Source: Casp-Chloro-G3 sp002816715 | Lineage (GTDB): Bacteria > Chloroflexota > Dehalococcoidia > Lucifugimonadales > UBA3495 | Direction: 5' to 3' | Length of the DNA stretch: 28,072 nucleotides | Assembly (NCBI GenBank): GCA_027623815.1 | Contig: JAQBUV010000033.1 | Coordinates: 1 to 28,072, forward strand | Part shown: piece after piece, positions 25,229 to 28,072 of the stretch | How the letters are laid out: each line of letters begins with the position of its first letter | Numbering within the stretch: the stretch's first letter is position 1 | Program-made: the position numbers and the translations under genes | The notes under the pieces: model-generated | Databases searched by the model: none | The model's input: the letters and a program-made list of their open reading frames with translations, nothing else | Told to the model about the DNA's origin: nothing

Positions 25229-26632
25229 ATGATGGTTTCTGCACCTGAGATCAAGACGGTGGGCGAACTTCGCAAGAGCGGCTATCAGGTTATTCCGGTC
25301 AGGGAAGAGCTACGCAAGAACCTGATCGGCAAGATACGAGCAGAGGAAATCCTCTTTCCCGGCATTGTCGGGTTTAACGACACGGTAATTCCCCAGCTTG
25401 AAAACGCCATTCTGGCCGGTCAAGACGTGATTCTGCTGGGAGAGCGCGGCCAGGCCAAATCCCGGCTGATCCGCAGCATGGTCAATCTGCTGGACGACTA
25501 CATACCCATAGTCTCCGGCTGCGAGATCAACGACGATCCCTTCAAGCCAATCTGCCAAGCCTGCCTGGAGAAAGCAGTGGATCAGGGCGAAGACCTGGCA
25601 ATTGAATGGCTACCCAAAAATGATCGTTATTCTGAAAAACTGGCCACCCCGGACATATCCATCGCCGACCTGATCGGCGAAATAGACCCGATCAAGGTCG
25701 CCGAAGGCCGCTATTTGTCTGACGAACTGGCAATTCATTACGGCCTGGTGCCCCGCACCAACCGGGGAATCTTCTGTATCAATGAGCTTCCCGATCTGGC
25801 TGAGCGCATCCAGGTGGGTCTGTTCAATCTGATGGAAGAGCGGGACGTTCAGATTAAAGGCTACCGCATACGGCTGCCTCTGGACGTTTACGTGGTTTCA
25901 ACTGCCAACCCGGAGGACTATACCAACCGTGGCCGCATTGTGACGCCGCTGAAGGACCGCTACGGCTCCCAAATCCACACCCACTACCCCAAGACCATCG
26001 GAGAAGAAATCTCCATCATGGACCAGGAACGCGCCCATTTCCCCGATGAAGAGAATCTGGTGATCCCAGATTTCATCAAGGAAATCCTGGCCGAAATCAC
26101 GGCTCAAGCTCGCGGCAGCAGTGAAATCAACCAGCGGTCCGGCGTGAGCGTCCGGGTCTCAGTTGCCAACTACGAGACGCTGCTGAGTAATTCAGTGCGG
26201 CGGGCCATACGCCAAGGCGACACAATAGCCTGCCCTCGGGTCAGCGACCTACCCTACATCATGGCTTCCTTTGGCGGCAAGATTGAGCTGGAAACCTTCG
26301 AGGAAGGTCGTGAAGGCCGGGTAATGGAAGACCTGATCAAGCGGGCGGTGCTGCGCATCTTTGGCTCTTACTTCGATGTCAACGACCTGGAAGACATAGT
26401 GACGTCTTTCGACCTGGGCAACGCCGCGGAGACTGGCTGCGAGAAACGCGCTGCCGAGTACCCAGAGATGACGAAACGGCTGGATGGACTATCCGCGGCG
26501 GTGCACAAGTTAACCGATGACCAACGGCCAGAAGTGGTGGCCTCGGCGGTAGAGTTCGTCTTGGAGGGCCTGCACTTGAACCGCAAGCTCAACTGCCAGC
26601 GCACCCCTGTGGGTTACCTCTACAATAGATAG
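25229..26632 (+). CDS. AAA+ ATPase, magnesium-chelatase ChlI / MoxR-like (COG1239 type)
   Basis: I chose ATG 25229, 5 nt after GAAGGAG (25217-25223); ATG 25232 is also possible. The 467-residue protein has Walker A GERGQAKS at residues 71-78. The Walker B region reads 'GIFCINELPDL', with NE where many relatives have DE. 'VVSTANPEDYTNRGRIVTPLKDR' forms sensor 1 and the arginine region. An insert with two cysteines ('DPFKPICQACLEKAV') and a C-terminal helical domain complete it. Such ATPases usually remodel a target together with a von Willebrand factor A protein encoded next door, but here a terminator follows directly. Target unknown. Confidence 0.9.
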   Translation: MMVSAPEIKTVGELRKSGYQVIPVREELRKNLIGKIRAEEILFPGIVGFNDTVIPQLENAILAGQDVILLGERGQAKSRLIRSMVNLLDDYIPIVSGCEINDDPFKPICQACLEKAVDQGEDLAIEWLPKNDRYSEKLATPDISIADLIGEIDPIKVAEGRYLSDELAIHYGLVPRTNRGIFCINELPDLAERIQVGLFNLMEERDVQIKGYRIRLPLDVYVVSTANPEDYTNRGRIVTPLKDRYGSQIHTHYPKTIGEEISIMDQERAHFPDEENLVIPDFIKEILAEITAQARGSSEINQRSGVSVRVSVANYETLLSNSVRRAIRQGDTIACPRVSDLPYIMASFGGKIELETFEEGREGRVMEDLIKRAVLRIFGSYFDVNDLEDIVTSFDLGNAAETGCEKRAAEYPEMTKRLDGLSAAVHKLTDDQRPEVVASAVEFVLEGLHLNRKLNCQRTPVGYLYNR

Positions 26633-26654
26633 CCGGGCACAATCATGGGAAAGT

Positions 26655-26689
26655 AAAAAGGGGCGACTCAACAAGGTCGCCCCTTTTTT
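26655..26689. terminator. Bidirectional intrinsic terminator
   Basis: A 13-bp stem (AAAAAGGGGCGAC at 26655-26667 with its complement at 26676-26688) and an 8-nt loop end in T6 on the plus strand (26684-26689), with A5 at the other side. It ends the ATPase transcript and, read on the minus strand, the three-gene cassette that converges on it. Confidence 0.92.
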
Positions 26690-26707
26690 ACACGCAGTTA
26701 CCAATAA

Positions 26708-27094
26708 CTAAGTCTGCCTCAAATGCCCCAGCACCCGATCAATGCTTTCCTCAGTGGGACTGGTCTGCCGTTTTGCCAGTTCAAAGACTTTCCGCAAATT
26801 GCGGTAGGCAAACTGTCCCGGCAGCGTCAGGAGCGACTCGACAATTTCTCCCGAGTCATTCAACACTTCCAGACGGTAGGTGGCAACGTCCGGGCTGAAG
26901 CTGTTGGACAAGTCACGCACAGTGGCCCAGGGCGAATTATGCAGCGGCGACCAGCGCGATACAACTAGAGATGTATCCGGGAAAGATGCTTGATACGCAT
27001 TCTCTCTACCTTCCACAATCTTCCAGTTAATCTTGTCGGCAAGAGCCTGCTTCAGCAACTCCTCAGCGACTTCATTTATTCTTGCTTTTGCCAT
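26708..27094 (-). CDS. Small hypothetical protein, paralogue of the next gene upstream
   Basis: A 128-residue soluble protein. It starts with an amphipathic helix ('INEVAEELLKQALADKINWK'), continues with strand-like sequence ('YQASFPDTSLVVSRW', 'YRLEVLNDSGEIVESL') and ends in helices ('YRNLRKVFELAKRQ', 'TEESIDRVLGHLRQT'). It aligns along its whole length with the 107-residue protein at 27160-27483, apart from about 22 extra residues around 'SPLHNSPWATVRDLSNSF'. ATG 27094 has a strong GGGGAGG. It is the last gene of the three-gene cassette and ends at the bidirectional terminator. No function recognised. Confidence 0.75.
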   Translation of the reverse strand: MAKARINEVAEELLKQALADKINWKIVEGRENAYQASFPDTSLVVSRWSPLHNSPWATVRDLSNSFSPDVATYRLEVLNDSGEIVESLLTLPGQFAYRNLRKVFELAKRQTSPTEESIDRVLGHLRQT

Positions 27095-27159
27095 CGTTTT
27101 CCTCCCCTATTGGCGGGTTACCGTGATACTTAATTATACCATTGGGCAAATCAGCGGCT

Positions 27160-27483
27160 TTATTGACCTTTCAGATAATTCAAGGCCTTATCTATGTTTT
27201 CTTCCACGCTGAGGGCTTCCCCTCGTGCCAGATTGTAGATCTCTTGCAGCATGTTATATTCTTCACTACCTCTACGACCCGATAGGCTGTCCAAGAGTTT
27301 ACCGCCAATATCTCTAAGCTGTAACAAGTACTCGGCACCGCTGATACGAACAATTCCGAGACCAATATCAGGAAATTTCACCCCGTATGCATCAGTATTA
27401 GTTATTTCTTCCCACTTAACCTTCCCAGCCTTTGATTGAGCTAATACCTCTTCGGCTAATTCAAGCATCTTGGATTCGGTCAT
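27160..27483 (-). CDS. Small hypothetical protein, paralogue of the next gene downstream
   Basis: A 107-residue soluble protein of alpha-beta-alpha layout: helix 'MLELAEEVLAQSKAGKVKWE', strands 'YGVKFPDIGLGIVRI', 'YLLQLRDIGGKLLDSL', then helices 'YNMLQEIYNLARGE' and 'VEENIDKALNYLKGQ'. The aligned positions with its neighbour include AEE.L, W, FPD, L..L.D.G....SL, the A of .LA and EE.ID..L..L. ATG 27483 follows AGGAG and lies 11 nt after the stop of the membrane-anchored protein, implying translational coupling. There is no signal peptide and no recognised catalytic motif. Function unknown. Confidence 0.75.
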   Translation of the reverse strand: MTESKMLELAEEVLAQSKAGKVKWEEITNTDAYGVKFPDIGLGIVRISGAEYLLQLRDIGGKLLDSLSGRRGSEEYNMLQEIYNLARGEALSVEENIDKALNYLKGQ

Positions 27484-27494
27484 TGGGCTCTCCT

Positions 27495-27977
27495 CTAGGG
27501 CATCTGCTGAAGTTGGTTTTCCAATTCAACAAGAACTGCCTGAATGTCAGAAAGTTGCTGATTGAATTCACCCAGAGTTTCTTGAGCAATATCCTCACTG
27601 GCTGATTCAAGGGTATATTCTATATTTCTTAAAGCAGCAATTCCTTGCGTTAGCTGCTGATTATGGTCCTCGGCCAACTCTGGGTAGCGGTTTCTAATGT
27701 CGATCAGACCCCGCTGTATCTCAGGGTAAGCGTCCAGTGAGCGATTCCAATCTCGATTGCGCTGTAACTCTTTAAGAGCTTGAATCCGGCCCCAAATTCG
27801 GTTCAAGTCCGCCAGCGTCAAGTCCCGACGCACCACCACACGGGTTTCTTCGGAGGCCACTCTGGCAGCCCGAGTTTCACCCCTTAATTTTAATACTTGC
27901 AGGATGGTGAATCCCAGTCCAAACAGGGAGACTATCACTCCCACGATACTCGCTAGGCTGCCATAGTCGCCAAGCAT
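27495..27977 (-). CDS. Membrane-anchored helical protein
   Basis: A 160-residue protein with one N-terminal membrane segment ('SLASIVGVIVSLFGLGFTIL', residues ~7-26), followed by an almost wholly helical cytoplasmic part. It includes 'TRAARVASEETRVVVRRDLT', 'DLNRIWGRIQALKELQRNRD' and a C-terminal coiled-coil-like stretch 'FNQQLSDIQAVLVELENQLQ'. Similar single-pass helical proteins occur in accessory and defence regions in my recollection, but no named family fits. ATG 27977 has only a weak ribosome site. First gene of the three-gene cassette, with an inverted repeat 17 nt upstream. Confidence 0.75.
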   Translation of the reverse strand: MLGDYGSLASIVGVIVSLFGLGFTILQVLKLRGETRAARVASEETRVVVRRDLTLADLNRIWGRIQALKELQRNRDWNRSLDAYPEIQRGLIDIRNRYPELAEDHNQQLTQGIAALRNIEYTLESASEDIAQETLGEFNQQLSDIQAVLVELENQLQQMP

Positions 27978-27994
27978 TTATATGTCCCGATGCT

Positions 27995-28014
27995 TTTGAT
28001 TATCGTTAATCAAA
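27995..28014 (-). promoter_or_regulatory. Operator-like inverted repeat upstream of three-gene cassette
   Basis: TTTGATTA (27995-28002) and TAATCAAA (28007-28014) are perfect 8-bp inverted copies with a 4-nt gap, 17 nt upstream of the first cassette gene. A CATAAT on the minus strand lies just outside, so the repeat would fall near the transcription start. The regulatory role is inferred. Confidence 0.4.
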
Positions 28015-28072
28015 CATTATGAGGTGGACCCCTGTAAACGGCGGAGCAATAATGTACCGCAAGGTCGGTGAG

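Noticed and set aside
1..28072. CRISPR array, prophage or transposase genes
   Set aside because: No regularly spaced direct repeats, phage structural genes or DDE-type transposase motifs were seen on either strand.

Overview
The window is 28 kb of bacterial chromosome of moderate GC content, gene-dense, with most genes on the minus strand. The gene set suggests an uncultured Chloroflexota (Dehalococcoidia / SAR202-like) genome. It includes a class III CoA-transferase, MaoC-type hydratase and beta-hydroxyacid dehydrogenase, two family 5 solute-binding lipoproteins with Dpp-type permeases, a GMC flavoprotein, a bacterial NurA, SelB, HemW and a COG1239-type AAA+ ATPase. That taxonomic placement is inference from gene content; the window has no rRNA or other phylogenetic marker. 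I found no tRNA, rRNA, CRISPR array, transposase or phage gene.

Layout. 1-1915 (minus): a truncated helical protein at the left edge, a two-domain MaoC-like protein and a small membrane protein with a possible PH-like fold. These diverge from a 3-hydroxyisobutyrate dehydrogenase-family gene (2043-2981, plus), which is followed by an unusual one-cysteine thiol peroxidase (3043-3615). A long hairpin separates these from a probable minus-strand operon, DUF1800 protein -> six-bladed NHL propeller -> CaiB/BaiF CoA-transferase (7511 to 3728). 7850-11582 is a peptide/nickel-type ABC import operon: solute-binding lipoprotein, then two permeases, with no ATPases in the window. 12211-14535 holds a second solute-binding lipoprotein and a small hypothetical. 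15154-17959 is a two-gene unit: a conserved hypothetical with faint catalase-superfamily resemblance, then a cholesterol-oxidase-like GMC flavoprotein. 18438-19736 (plus) is a membrane-anchored HExxH metallopeptidase that I cannot assign to a named family.

19746-25002 (minus) is more housekeeping in character: YkvA-type membrane protein, HemW, a small membrane protein, SelB and NurA, with selB and nurA only 7 nt apart. SelB implies that the cell makes selenoproteins, although none is evident here. A divergent intergenic region with a palindrome next to an extended -10 box leads into a magnesium-chelatase/MoxR-like ATPase (25229-26632), which ends at a textbook bidirectional terminator. Beyond this lies a compact three-gene minus-strand cassette (27977 to 26708): a membrane-anchored helical protein and two tandem paralogous small proteins of unknown function.

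The best candidates for undescribed biology are this three-gene cassette, the GMC/catalase-like pair, the orphan HExxH peptidase and the one-Cys Tpx. None is demonstrated to be a novel system from sequence alone.
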